From Sphingomonas bacterium (GTDB lineage Bacteria > Pseudomonadota > Alphaproteobacteria > Sphingomonadales > Sphingomonadaceae), in assembly GCF_028293085.1 (NCBI RefSeq), contig NZ_JAQGLC010000247.1:1-38686 (forward strand): a stretch of 38,686 nt of DNA, given 5' to 3'. Below, one piece after another: positions 30,606 to 38,686 of this stretch. Under the pieces are notes generated by a model. The model was not told the DNA's origin, searched no databases, and saw only the letters and a program-made list of their open reading frames with translations. How positions within the stretch are numbered: position 1 is the stretch's first letter; each line of letters starts with the position of its first letter. The position numbers were made by a program, and so were the translations under genes.

Positions 30606-32845
30606 CGCTTCCGTCCCTGATGCCGGATATTGGCCGGCCGGCCGCGCCGCTTGATCACTCGCCCCGGCCTGCTCTCGCGGTCGGGCCGCGCGCCCTTGCC
30701 GTCGACCATCTCGAAACGGAGCGCCCCCGAGACCGGGTTCGCCTCGGCGAGCCGCAATTGCAAACGCTGCCCGCTCGCATATTCGGTGCCGCTGTCGTCG
30801 CCGATCAGCTTGCGACCGGCCTCGTCATAGCGGAAATATTCGCCGCCAATGTCGCGCACCGGCATCAGGCCGTCGCCACCGATCCCCTCGACCGTCGCGA
30901 AGAAGCCGAAATTGGTGACGCCGGTGATCCGCGCATCCACCACCTGGCCGACGCGCTCGGACAGGAAAGCGGCGACATAGCGATCGATCGTGTCGCGCTC
31001 GGCCTCCATCGCGCGGCGTTCGAGCATCGAGATGCTCTGGCCGATCTTCTCCATCGACGCGGCCTCACCATCGGTCAGGCCGCCGGGCCCAAGGTTGTAG
31101 GCGCCGACCAGGGCGCGATGGACGATCAGATCGGCATAGCGGCGGATCGGCGAGGTGAAATGGCCATAGCTGCCCAGCGCGAGTCCGAAATGCCCGTGAT
31201 TTTCGGGCGCATAATAGGCCTGGGTCTGCGTCCGCAGCACCTGTTCCATGATCTGCTGCCGGAAATCGGCGTCGCCGACCTTGTCGAGGATGTGGTTGAA
31301 GGTCGCCGGCCGCACCACCTGCCCCATGGCGAACTCGACGCCGAAGGTCTTGAGATAATCCTTCAGCGCGACCAGCTTCTCGCGGCTCGGCTCTTCATGG
31401 ACGCGGTACATCACCGGCGCCTTTTTCGCCTCCAGCGCCTTGGCGGCCGCGACATTGGCTGCGATCATGTAATCCTCGATCAGCTTGTGCGCATCGAGCC
31501 GTTCGCGCGGCGCGACCGACAGGATGCGGCCCTTCTCGTCGAGCACGACACGGCGTTCGGGCAGATCGAGATCGAGCGGCGCGCGCTTCTCGCGCGCCGC
31601 GTAGAGCGCCTTCCAGCAGGCCCAGAGCGGCCTGAGCGCGGTATCCGTAAGTGGATGCTCGATCACGCCGTCGATCGCGGCCTGCGCATCCTCATAGGCG
31701 ATGTTCGCCGCGATCCGCACGATCGCGCGCGTGAAGTGCCAGCCCTTCAGCGTCCCGTTCGTCGCGATCTGCAGATGGCAGACCAACGCCGCGCGATCGA
31801 CATCCTGCTTCAGCGAACACATATCCGCCGACAATTCCTCGGGCAGCATCGGCACGACGCGGTCGGGGAAATAGACGCTGTTGCCGCGACGCCGTGCCTC
31901 GCGGTCGAGCTCGGAGCCGGGCCGGACGTAGAAGCTGACATCGGCGATCGCGACGATCGCCTTCCACCCGCCCGCGTTCGCCGGGTCGTCGTCGGGCGCG
32001 GCCCAGACCGCATCGTCATGGTCGCGCGCGTCGGCCGGATCGATCGCGACGATCGGCAAATGCCGCAGATCCTCGCGATCCCCCGCCCCGGAAGGGGCAG
32101 ACTTGATGGCTCCGAGCGGCGTCTGCGCGACGCGCACCGCCTCCTCCAGCGTCTCGGGCGAAAAGACGTCGGGAATGCCGAGCTTGTGGATCGCAATCAG
32201 CGAGAAGCTGCGCGGCGCGAACGGATCGCCCAGTATCTGCGTCACCCGCGCGGTGATCCGCGGCGGCCGCCCGGCCTTTTCGGCCAGCACCAGATCGCCC
32301 GGCCTCGCGCCGCCCGCATCGGACACCTGAAACTCGCGCCGCTCCTTCTTCTCGACGCCCTGCAACCAGAGCTTGCCGCCCTCGTCGTGGAGCACGCCGA
32401 GGATCAGTTCCTCGCCGCGCGCGAGCTGTTTCATCGGATGCGCGATCCAGCCATTGCCCGCTTCCTCGGTCCGGGCCAGCACCCGGTCGCCGACGCCGAG
32501 CGCGCCGCGCTTGCGTTCGCGCACCCGAAGCCGCGGCGCCGGCGCATCGGAATCCCAGCGCTCGGGCACCGCCCACACATTGCCGCTGTCGTCGACATCG
32601 GCGATCCGCAGCACCGTCACCTTGGGCAGCCCGCCCATCTGGTGGAAGGCACGGCCTGGGGCGCTGTCGATCAGCCCCTCGTCCGCCATGTCCTTGAGCA
32701 GCGCCTTGAGCGCGATCTTGTCCTGCGCGGTCAGGCCGAAGGCGCGCGCGATCTCGCGTTTGCCCGCCGGCACTTCCGACGAGGTGATGAAATCCATGAT
32801 CTGCTCGCGGGTGGGAAGGCCGGGCGTACGCTTTGGCTTGGGCAT
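30602..32845 (-). CDS. rnr: Ribonuclease R
   Basis: 747 residues from ATG 32845 (MPKPKRTPGLPTREQIMDFI). A processive 3'-5' exoribonuclease of the RNB family, degrading structured RNA and rRNA in the cytoplasm. Seen: N-terminal helix-turn-helix (GKREIARAFGLTAQDKIALK, about 28-47), cold-shock-like domains (about 70-215), the RNB active site AIDPADARDHDDAVWA with Asp272, Asp275 and Asp277/278, SFYVRPGSELDREARRRGNS, and the C-terminal S1 domain (VVDARITGVTNFGFFATVEG, about 620-700). The C-terminus is basic (KRRGRPANIRHQGRKR). A longer upstream frame merely runs antisense to the MFS gene and is rejected. Downstream paralogs are coupled to it. Confidence 0.95.
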   Translation of the reverse strand: MPKPKRTPGLPTREQIMDFITSSEVPAGKREIARAFGLTAQDKIALKALLKDMADEGLIDSAPGRAFHQMGGLPKVTVLRIADVDDSGNVWAVPERWDSDAPAPRLRVRERKRGALGVGDRVLARTEEAGNGWIAHPMKQLARGEELILGVLHDEGGKLWLQGVEKKERREFQVSDAGGARPGDLVLAEKAGRPPRITARVTQILGDPFAPRSFSLIAIHKLGIPDVFSPETLEEAVRVAQTPLGAIKSAPSGAGDREDLRHLPIVAIDPADARDHDDAVWAAPDDDPANAGGWKAIVAIADVSFYVRPGSELDREARRRGNSVYFPDRVVPMLPEELSADMCSLKQDVDRAALVCHLQIATNGTLKGWHFTRAIVRIAANIAYEDAQAAIDGVIEHPLTDTALRPLWACWKALYAAREKRAPLDLDLPERRVVLDEKGRILSVAPRERLDAHKLIEDYMIAANVAAAKALEAKKAPVMYRVHEEPSREKLVALKDYLKTFGVEFAMGQVVRPATFNHILDKVGDADFRQQIMEQVLRTQTQAYYAPENHGHFGLALGSYGHFTSPIRRYADLIVHRALVGAYNLGPGGLTDGEAASMEKIGQSISMLERRAMEAERDTIDRYVAAFLSERVGQVVDARITGVTNFGFFATVEGIGGDGLMPVRDIGGEYFRYDEAGRKLIGDDSGTEYASGQRLQLRLAEANPVSGALRFEMVDGKGARPDRESRPGRVIKRRGRPANIRHQGRKR

Positions 32846-32862
32846 CGGCCGGAGATAGGCGG

Positions 32863-34170
32863 TTACGCCGCCCCCGTCACCTGCCCGCGCTTGAGCAGCG
32901 TTCCCGCTCGCCAGTAATGAAAGACCGCCCAGGGCGTCATCAGCCCGACGCAGAACAATGCATAGCGAAGCGAGTCCTCGCCGACGCTCGGCCGGAACGC
33001 GTCGCTGAGCCAGCCGACCAGGGCCGGCCCGAGGCCGAGACCGATCAGGTTGATCACCAGCAAGGTGATCGCCGCCCACAAGGCACGCAGCCGCACCGGC
33101 GCCAGACCCTGGAGCAACGCGAAGGTCGGCCCGAGATAGGAACTGGCGAACAGCAGCGCGAGGCAATAGGCCGCGAGTCCGATCCTGACGTCGCTGGTGA
33201 AATAGAAGGACATGGCCAGCGGAAAGGCGATCGCCTTCATCACCGCGACCATGCGGCTCTGCGCATAGAGCCCGTAGCTGCGCGACAGGCGATCGGCGAG
33301 CTTGCCGCCCAGGATCGCCGAGACTGCGGCGAAGATCGTCGCGACCGGCGCGATGACGAGCGAGATCTGCAACACCGAGATCCCGAACGATCGCTGCATG
33401 AAGCTCGGGCCCCAGCCGGTGAGGGAATAACCGACCAGCGAGGTGATCGTCACCGCGGCCACCAGATGCCGCGCCGGCGCGCTCGCCCATATCGACGTGA
33501 AGCCGGTCCACAAGCTCGGCATCGGCTCCTGCTCGGCAAGACGTTGCACGTCGGAAAGGCCGCGCCGCGGCTCGATCACGAACAGGCGGACGATGATCGC
33601 CAGGGCGAGTCCCGGCAGGCCCATTGCCAGCATCGCGACCCGCCAGCCGTAAAGATGCGACAAGGTACCGCCGATGATTGTGCCGACACCCGCGCCGAGC
33701 ACGACGCCGAGCGAATAGATCGCCATGGCGCCCGCGCGCTTCTCGGGCGGATAGAGATCCGCGATGATCGAATGGCTCGGCGGGCTGGACCCAGCCTCGC
33801 CCACGCCCACGCCGATCCGCGCGAGCAGCAGCTGGACGAAATTCTGCGCGAGGCCGCACAGAGCGGTCATCGCGCTCCAGGTCGCGAGTGCCAGCGCGAT
33901 GATGTTGCGCCGGTTGGTCCGGTCCGCAAGCCGCGCGACGGGGATGCCGAGCACCGCGTAGAAGACGGCAAAGGCCAGGCCGGACAATATGCCGAGCTGG
34001 CCGTCGGACAGCTTCAGATCATGCTTGATGAGCTCGAGCAGGATCGCGAGGATCTGCCGATCCATATAGCTGAAGAAATAGACGAGGGTCAGCAGCGTGA
34101 GCGTCAGGCCCCGCCGCCGCAACGCCAGCGTGTCGGCGATTTGGGGGGGCATCGCGGCGGACTGGAGCAT
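32863..34170 (-). CDS. MFS transporter, spinster-like
   Basis: 435 residues from ATG 34170 (or 34152). Twelve membrane helices are visible. The MFS signature between helices 2 and 3 is present as PVARLADRTNRRNIIALALA, and the first helix has TLVYFFSYMDRQILAILL, whose MDRQ pattern is common in the spinster-type subgroup; GVGVGEAGSSPPSHSIIADL also fits. It takes a proton-coupled organic solute, unknown here. No ribosome binding site is clear for either start. RNase R starts 17 bases after its stop, so the pair may be co-transcribed, as with the two small paralogs. A terminator hairpin for the TonB receptor lies just upstream. Confidence 0.9.
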   Translation of the reverse strand: MLQSAAMPPQIADTLALRRRGLTLTLLTLVYFFSYMDRQILAILLELIKHDLKLSDGQLGILSGLAFAVFYAVLGIPVARLADRTNRRNIIALALATWSAMTALCGLAQNFVQLLLARIGVGVGEAGSSPPSHSIIADLYPPEKRAGAMAIYSLGVVLGAGVGTIIGGTLSHLYGWRVAMLAMGLPGLALAIIVRLFVIEPRRGLSDVQRLAEQEPMPSLWTGFTSIWASAPARHLVAAVTITSLVGYSLTGWGPSFMQRSFGISVLQISLVIAPVATIFAAVSAILGGKLADRLSRSYGLYAQSRMVAVMKAIAFPLAMSFYFTSDVRIGLAAYCLALLFASSYLGPTFALLQGLAPVRLRALWAAITLLVINLIGLGLGPALVGWLSDAFRPSVGEDSLRYALFCVGLMTPWAVFHYWRAGTLLKRGQVTGAA

Positions 34171-34206
34171 GGCGGGGATACTCGGGGTTACGGCAACAAA
34201 ATGGCC

Positions 34207-34230
34207 CGCCGCCCAAGGGAGAGGGCGGCG
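34207..34230 (-). terminator. Intrinsic terminator after the TonB-dependent receptor
   Basis: CGCCGCCC (34207-34214) and GGGCGGCG (34223-34230) form an eight-base GC stem with an eight-base loop; read on the minus strand it is followed by GGCCATTTTGTT, a short T tract. It ends the receptor transcript before the MFS gene start. Confidence 0.7.
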
Positions 34231-34254
34231 AGCCGAGGGGATGTCAAAAAAACA

Positions 34255-37236
34255 TCAGAACTTCTTCGACAGGCCGATCTTGTAGTTCCGGCCGAGCGGG
34301 CTGCCGGTGAACGGATCGTAATTGTAATCGAGCCGCGCGAACGAAGGATCGCGGTCGAAGATATTCATCACCGTCAGGTTGGCGGTCGTGTCCCAGGGCA
34401 GACGCACGCGCAGGGTGAAGTCCGCGGTGAAATAGGAGCGGATATCCGCGCCCTGCAGCAGGATCGGCGCGCCCGCGATATCGGCGCGCGGCGCGAACGG
34501 TCCGGAGTTCGTGTCCGCACGCTGGTCATGATAGGCATCGATATAGGTGCCGGTCAGCCGGGCGTCGAAAATGCCCGCGCCGAGATCGATATAGGCCTGG
34601 CCCTTCCATTTCGGCACCGGATAGGCGGTCGTCTGGAAGTTGAGCTTGCCGGAAGCGTCGAACGCCTTCTGCACGACGACGCCCTCGACCACCTGGTCCT
34701 CGCTCTTGTACTCGATCGTGTAGGTCGCGGTCACGCCCGCGCCGAAGCGCGCGCCGCCGAGATCGGTGCGGTAATTGGCGGCGAAATCGAGCCCGCTGTT
34801 CTTGATGCCCGATCCGTTGATGATCTGGGTCCGCAGCCGCGAGATATTGGCGATCGCGCAGGTGCCCGCCCCCGCCACGCCGTTGCCGTCGTTGAACTGG
34901 AAGCGCTTGCGCAGGTTCGCATAAGCCGGATCGGCGCAGTTCGCGGCGTTGGCGAACAGCGTGTTGACGATGCCGGCCACCGGCTCGAACAGGATTGAGT
35001 CCGTCAGCTTATAATTGAAGTAATCGACGCTGGCGGTAAAGCCGCCGAAGTTGAGCAGCACGCCGCCCGAGATGTTGCGCGAGGATTCGGGCTTCAGCGC
35101 GGTGTTGCCGAACACGTCGACCGGGCGGAAGCTCGTACCGATCAGCTGCAGCGAGGTGACGGAACCGTTGACGAGATTCTCGTTGCGCGGCCCACGGAAG
35201 GTAGTGCCGATGCCGCCACGGAAGGCGAGCCACGGTGTCGCCTGAAGCCTGACGCGCGCCTGCGGATCGAAGGTCGATCCCACGCCGCCGCCATAATCTT
35301 CATAGCGTGCGGCGAGCTGCAGGTTGAGGATGTCGAGGATCGGCACCTGAAGTTCGCCATAGGTTGCGATCACGTCCCCCGATGCGCTGGCATTGGCGTT
35401 GGTGCCGAGGAATGCGAGCGCGCCGGTGGCTGGCGGATTGACCGTCGGGGTGGTCTGGTTGGGCCGGCACGGCAGGCCGCCGCCCGTCACCGGGGTCTCG
35501 CGGCACGGATTGGAGGCGAGGTTGTTGTTGTTGCCGTAATTCACGCTGTACGTGTCACGGCGATATTGCGCGCCGATGCCGAACTGGACGTCGCCGCCCG
35601 GCAAGGTCAGCCCGGTCCGCCCGCTGATGCTCGCCTCGGCGACGAACAGCGACGTATCGGTCTGGCTCAACGACTTGACGAAGAACCAGCGCGCGAGTTC
35701 GGCGCTGTTCGCGACGCTGGCGGTATAGCCGGGATTGTTCGCGCCCGTCGCCAGATTCTGCTGGACGGCGTTGCCGAACGGATTGAGCCACAGGCAGCCA
35801 TTCGCCCCGGGCGTCGTCCCCGTGCAATTCGGGCCGCCCAGGCCGCGCAGCGCTAGCTGGACGCGATCGCCGAACGAGTCATAGCCGTCGATATAGCGAT
35901 AATAATGATGATAGGTCGCGTTGATGTTGAAATCGAGCGCGTCGGTCAGCTTGCCCGACAGCGTCGCGGTGAAGCGTTCCGATTCCGATTTGCGCATGCC
36001 GATCGAGGCGCCGGGATCATTCTCGTCGCCGGCGAACATCGGATTGCCGCCGGTCAGGAACGGCCGGTAGAGCAGGGTCGGGAACAGCACGCCGATGCCC
36101 GCCGGGATCTGGGTGGGGTTCTGCAGCTTGTACTGGACCAGGCCGGGATTGTTCGCCGGCACGAAGAAGCCGCTCTGGGTGATGCCCGCCGCCGACGAGG
36201 GCGCCTGGGTCAGCAGATAGGAAGGCGAGGTGCGGTAATGCGGCACCGTCGACCGGCCGAACAGCGCGGTTACCTCGAGTTCGATATCGGGCGCGACATC
36301 GACCCCCAGCTCGACATAGGCCTGGCCGCGGCGCTCGGTATCGACCAGCGCGTCATAGACGCTGTACTGCGTCGCGCAGCGGTTCTGCGCGGTGACGACG
36401 CCGCCCAGCGCCGTGCAGCTCAGATCCGGCATCGGATTGGTGACCGCGGCGCCGACGGCGTTCAGCGCGACGAAGCTGGCGGGATTGCCGCCGCCGGTCC
36501 AGCCGCCCTCGGGATTTTCGGCAAAGGTGCGGACCGCGAAATCGCGGTCGCGCGCGAGCAATTCGCCGCGCGACTGGAAGCCCGCCGCGACCAGCACGCG
36601 GAAGCCGTCGCCCTGATGGCCGAAGCTCGCCGAAATGTCGTAATCGCCGACGCTGCCGTCGATGAACTTGTAGTTGCCGCTGACCAGAAAGCCTTTCTGG
36701 TCGGTCTTGGTGATGAAGTTGACCACGCCCGCGACCGCATCCGAGCCATAGGTCGCCGCGGCGCCGTCCTTCAGGACCTCGATCCGGCCGATCGCGGCCT
36801 GCGGGATCATGTTGATGTCGACCGAAGGGATGCCGTTGCCGGCCGCCACGAGACGCTTGTTGTTGAGCAGCACCAGGGTGCGCTGCGGGCCGAGGCCGCG
36901 AAGGTTGACCGTGGCGATGCCTTCGGCACCCTGCGAGCGGCTATCGAACTGGTTGGAATCGCCGAGCACGCCGTTCGAGGTCGGCAGCGCCTTCAGCATC
37001 TCGACCGCGGACGGGCTGCCCTGCTTGGTCAGCTCTTCGGAGGAGATCACGTCGACCGGCAGCGCCGCATCCTCGGGCGTGCCTTTGATCAGCGATCCGG
37101 TGACGACAATGTCGGGCGTGGTCTGGCCGGCGTCCTCCTGGTCCGCCGCTGGTGCGCTTTGCGCGAATGAAGGTGTCGCGAGACCGAGCGCGAGGGCCGA
37201 AAAGGCGCACGCCGACAAATACTGCTTCCTGAGCAT
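34255..37236 (-). CDS. TonB-dependent outer-membrane receptor
   Basis: 993 residues from ATG 37236 (AAGGGGAGAGAGAG upstream); the frame could start earlier but those residues do not resemble a signal peptide. Seen: a Sec signal peptide (YLSACAFSALALGLATPSFA, cleaved near FA-QSA), a TonB box (DIVVTGS, about 46-52), a plug domain with GIATVNLRGLGPQRTLVLLN, and a long barrel ending GRNYKIGLSKKF with C-terminal Phe. DGAAATYGSDAVAGVVNFIT is the plug signature of the sphingomonad/Caulobacter receptor group that takes sugars, oligosaccharides or other large nutrients with TonB energy. The ligand cannot be given. It carries its own palindromic promoter region and terminator, so is a single-gene unit. 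Confidence 0.95.
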   Translation of the reverse strand: MLRKQYLSACAFSALALGLATPSFAQSAPAADQEDAGQTTPDIVVTGSLIKGTPEDAALPVDVISSEELTKQGSPSAVEMLKALPTSNGVLGDSNQFDSRSQGAEGIATVNLRGLGPQRTLVLLNNKRLVAAGNGIPSVDINMIPQAAIGRIEVLKDGAAATYGSDAVAGVVNFITKTDQKGFLVSGNYKFIDGSVGDYDISASFGHQGDGFRVLVAAGFQSRGELLARDRDFAVRTFAENPEGGWTGGGNPASFVALNAVGAAVTNPMPDLSCTALGGVVTAQNRCATQYSVYDALVDTERRGQAYVELGVDVAPDIELEVTALFGRSTVPHYRTSPSYLLTQAPSSAAGITQSGFFVPANNPGLVQYKLQNPTQIPAGIGVLFPTLLYRPFLTGGNPMFAGDENDPGASIGMRKSESERFTATLSGKLTDALDFNINATYHHYYRYIDGYDSFGDRVQLALRGLGGPNCTGTTPGANGCLWLNPFGNAVQQNLATGANNPGYTASVANSAELARWFFVKSLSQTDTSLFVAEASISGRTGLTLPGGDVQFGIGAQYRRDTYSVNYGNNNNLASNPCRETPVTGGGLPCRPNQTTPTVNPPATGALAFLGTNANASASGDVIATYGELQVPILDILNLQLAARYEDYGGGVGSTFDPQARVRLQATPWLAFRGGIGTTFRGPRNENLVNGSVTSLQLIGTSFRPVDVFGNTALKPESSRNISGGVLLNFGGFTASVDYFNYKLTDSILFEPVAGIVNTLFANAANCADPAYANLRKRFQFNDGNGVAGAGTCAIANISRLRTQIINGSGIKNSGLDFAANYRTDLGGARFGAGVTATYTIEYKSEDQVVEGVVVQKAFDASGKLNFQTTAYPVPKWKGQAYIDLGAGIFDARLTGTYIDAYHDQRADTNSGPFAPRADIAGAPILLQGADIRSYFTADFTLRVRLPWDTTANLTVMNIFDRDPSFARLDYNYDPFTGSPLGRNYKIGLSKKF

Positions 37237-37289
37237 CTCTCTCTCCCCTTTGGCCGGAGCCTTGCCCTGCTCCGTACCGCACACTCGAA

Positions 37290-37337
37290 TTGATACGGAG
37301 ATTGACGTTACGTCAAGTGAAAGAGTCGTTTCGAAAC
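37290..37337 (-). promoter_or_regulatory. Promoter region of the TonB receptor with TTGACGT-T-ACGTCAA palindrome
   Basis: The perfect 15-base palindrome (37302-37316) has seven-base arms. On the minus strand its arm supplies a consensus-like -35 TTGACG (37316-37311), with TATCAA at 37295-37290 after 15 bases as a poor -10. GTTTCGAAAC (37328-37337), a 10-base palindrome, lies just upstream. A regulator bound here would block or aid polymerase. Spacing is short, so the exact promoter is uncertain. Confidence 0.5.
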
Positions 37338-37441
37338 AGTACCCGTTTCCGAGTGTTGCCGAAATGCACCGGGGTCAAGGAGCCGAACCGGCCAGAACCA
37401 ATATTCGAAATGGCTATATCTGCCCGCCCTTCGCGCGCGTG

Positions 37442-37477
37442 AAAAAGGCGCCGCCCCGATCGGGGCGACGCCTTTTT
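37442..37477 (-). terminator. Strong intrinsic terminator after the acyl-CoA dehydrogenase
   Basis: AAAAAGGCG (37442-37450) and CGCCTTTTT (37469-37477) close a GC-rich inner stem GCCCC-GATC-GGGGC, giving a long, nearly perfect hairpin with A/T tails on both strands. It starts 19 bases after the dehydrogenase stop. Confidence 0.85.
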
Positions 37478-37496
37478 CGCGTCCAGCTCTGCAGGA

Positions 37497-38564
37497 TCAG
37501 TAGCCGTTGAGCCGCGCGAAGCGCTCGCGGTGATAGGCGGCGTTGCCCCACATCGTCTCCAGCACATAGGCGCGCTTGATGTAGAGGCCCGCGTCATGCT
37601 CGTCGGTCATGCCGATGCCGCCATGGAGCTGGATCATCTCGCGGCTGACGAGATGGAGCGTGTCGCTCGCGATCGCCTTGGCGAGGCTCACCGCCTGGTC
37701 GACGTCCGACCGGTTCGCGTCGATCGCCTCCAGCGCGCCCTCGACCGCTGAACGCATCAGCTCGAGTTCGGTGAACATCTTCGCCATGCGGTGCTGAAGC
37801 GCCTGGAAAGACGACAGCTGCTGGCCGAACTGGACGCGTGTCTTGAGGTAATCGTTGGTCGTGGCGAACGCCTGTTCGGCCATGCCGAGCATCTCCGCGC
37901 ACAGGGCAGCCGTGGCGCGATCGATCACCTTGGCGGTAAGGTCGGTTCCGCCGAGCTTCTCCGCCTTCGCACCGTCGAAGGTCACCCGCGCATGGCTGCG
38001 CGAATCCGCCATGTGCCGCGGCGAGCGCGAGACGCCCTGGTCACCCGAAACGAGATACAGCCCATCGGCTGCAGCCACGACGAACAAGGCGGCGCTGTCA
38101 CCCTCGGCAACGAATTCCTTGGCGCCGCTCAGCCGACCGCCGGAAACGCTGGTCGCGATCTTCGACGGGTCATGATGCGGCCCTTCGTCCACGGCCAGGG
38201 TGGCGACAACCTCGCCCGCAGCGATCTTCGGCAGCCATTCGGTCTTGGCCGCATCCGATCCGCCCAGCACGATCGCGGTCGTCGCGGCGGCGGTCGACGC
38301 GAGCGGCGAGGCCGCGAGATTGCGGCCGAGCTGCTCGAGCACCAGGCCAAGCGAGAGATAGCCGAATTCGGAGCCGCCAAAGGCCTCGGGCACGACGATC
38401 CCCGCCCAGCCCATCTGCCCCATTTCGGCCCAGGCGGCGGGATCATAGCCTTCCGCCGGCGCTGCATCGCGCATCTTGCGGAAGGCGCCCACCGGCGCCT
38501 CATTGTCCGCCCATTCGCGCGCCATATCGCGCAGCATCGTCTGTTCGTCGTTGAGTACGGCCAT
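37497..38564 (-). CDS. Acyl-CoA dehydrogenase family protein
   Basis: 355 residues from ATG 38564, a FAD enzyme that introduces an alpha-beta double bond into an acyl-CoA. Seen: N-terminal helical domain (DEQTMLRDMAREWADNEAPV), the middle strand domain (ATLAVDEGPHHDPSKIA), and the C-terminal helical domain with TRVQFGQQLSSFQALQHRMA (about 265-284) and IQLHGGIGMTDEHDAGLYIK (about 318-337), which fits the flavin-binding and base region of this superfamily. Length is slightly shorter than the usual 380. The longer N-terminal frame (to 38651) runs into an intergenic repeat and is rejected; GAGGGAG lies upstream of 38564. Substrate chain length is open. Confidence 0.9.
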   Translation of the reverse strand: MAVLNDEQTMLRDMAREWADNEAPVGAFRKMRDAAPAEGYDPAAWAEMGQMGWAGIVVPEAFGGSEFGYLSLGLVLEQLGRNLAASPLASTAAATTAIVLGGSDAAKTEWLPKIAAGEVVATLAVDEGPHHDPSKIATSVSGGRLSGAKEFVAEGDSAALFVVAAADGLYLVSGDQGVSRSPRHMADSRSHARVTFDGAKAEKLGGTDLTAKVIDRATAALCAEMLGMAEQAFATTNDYLKTRVQFGQQLSSFQALQHRMAKMFTELELMRSAVEGALEAIDANRSDVDQAVSLAKAIASDTLHLVSREMIQLHGGIGMTDEHDAGLYIKRAYVLETMWGNAAYHRERFARLNGY

Positions 38565-38579
38565 TCTTCTTACTCCCTC

Positions 38580-38674
38580 GCCCCTCCGGGGAGCGGACCG
38601 GAGAGAGGGGGAGTGTGACTCACAACCCTCTCCGCACTGCCCCTCTCCCAACCCTCTCCCCGGAGGGGAGAGGG
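38580..38674. repeat. Intergenic GC-rich inverted repeat at the right edge
   Basis: CCCTCTCCCC and GGGGAGAGGG (38652-38661 with 38665-38674) form a ten-base stem with a GGA loop. Further CCCCTCCGGGGAG and CCCTCTCC-type arms upstream (38581-38650) can pair with it. It resembles the element at 20892-20982 in composition and layout and may be of the same class. Confidence 0.6.
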
Positions 38675-38686
38675 CCTTGATTGCTA

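Noticed and set aside
32846..33859. N-terminal extension of RNase R into the MFS gene
   Set aside because: The added part is an out-of-phase reading of the MFS gene; ATG 32845 gives a normal RNase R N-terminus.
30554..34998. Long plus-strand frames opposite RNase R, the MFS gene and the TonB receptor
   Set aside because: Composition is that of shadow frames (Arg, His, Asp, Gln excess); the minus-strand genes have complete family motifs.
38565..38651. N-terminal extension of the acyl-CoA dehydrogenase
   Set aside because: It runs through an intergenic repeat and gives a non-family Ser/Arg-rich leader; ATG 38564 has a proper ribosome binding site.

Overview
The window looks like chromosomal DNA from a sphingomonad (Alphaproteobacteria, Sphingomonas or a close relative). 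I infer this from the high G+C, the many very long antisense open frames typical of such DNA, a large TonB-dependent receptor, exosortase-A-type polysaccharide genes, and intergenic palindromes built on GGAACAAGTCCGG or on CCCCTCCC/GGGAGGGG. I see no rRNA, tRNA, CRISPR array, transposase, integrase or phage structural gene. Most of it reads as an ordinary core-plus-accessory chromosome segment. The species cannot be fixed from the sequence alone.

Layout. 1-3.8 kb: a quinone oxidoreductase cut by the left edge, diverging from an aldehyde dehydrogenase with a closely linked ATP-grasp protein; then a small winged-helix regulator and a VOC protein. 3.8-10.2 kb: tamB and tamA (minus strand, 4-base overlap), probably led by a 70-aa protein. 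10.4-11.9 kb: a small membrane protein and a LexA/CI-type S24 repressor that diverges, across a perfect TAGGA-N4-TCCTA palindrome, from two translation-coupled orphan genes. 11.9-16.9 kb: a polysaccharide segment with a Pro-rich two-helix membrane protein and an exosortase-A-associated glycosyltransferase on the minus strand, and a 46-aa membrane peptide, an O-glycosylation-ligase-like protein and an acyltransferase on the plus strand. 17-19.6 kb: topoisomerase IB, MscS channel and an NTF2-like protein, with overlapping start/stop codons. 19.6-25.2 kb: an orphan protein, a MaoC hydratase and a thiolase, a DUF805-like protein, a glucokinase homologue with altered motifs, a 47-aa His-rich lipoprotein and an intracellular PHA depolymerase. 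25.4-29.9 kb: an ABC exporter, a FAD/NAD(P)-binding protein and a saccharopine-dehydrogenase-like reductase. 29.9-34.2 kb (minus): an MFS transporter, RNase R and two tandem paralogous small tail-membrane proteins. 34.3-38.6 kb (minus): a TonB-dependent receptor with a 15-base palindrome in its promoter region, and an acyl-CoA dehydrogenase.

How they work together. TamA/TamB serve the cell envelope. The glycosyltransferase, ligase and acyltransferase probably build or decorate an exopolysaccharide whose exosortase is elsewhere. The MaoC hydratase, thiolase, PHA depolymerase and acyl-CoA dehydrogenase point to acyl-CoA and storage-polymer metabolism. The best leads for something undescribed are the tandem paralog pair behind rnr, the S24 repressor locus with its orphan pair, the altered glucokinase, and several small proteins (46, 47, 59, 59 and 70 aa) that standard gene calling could miss.
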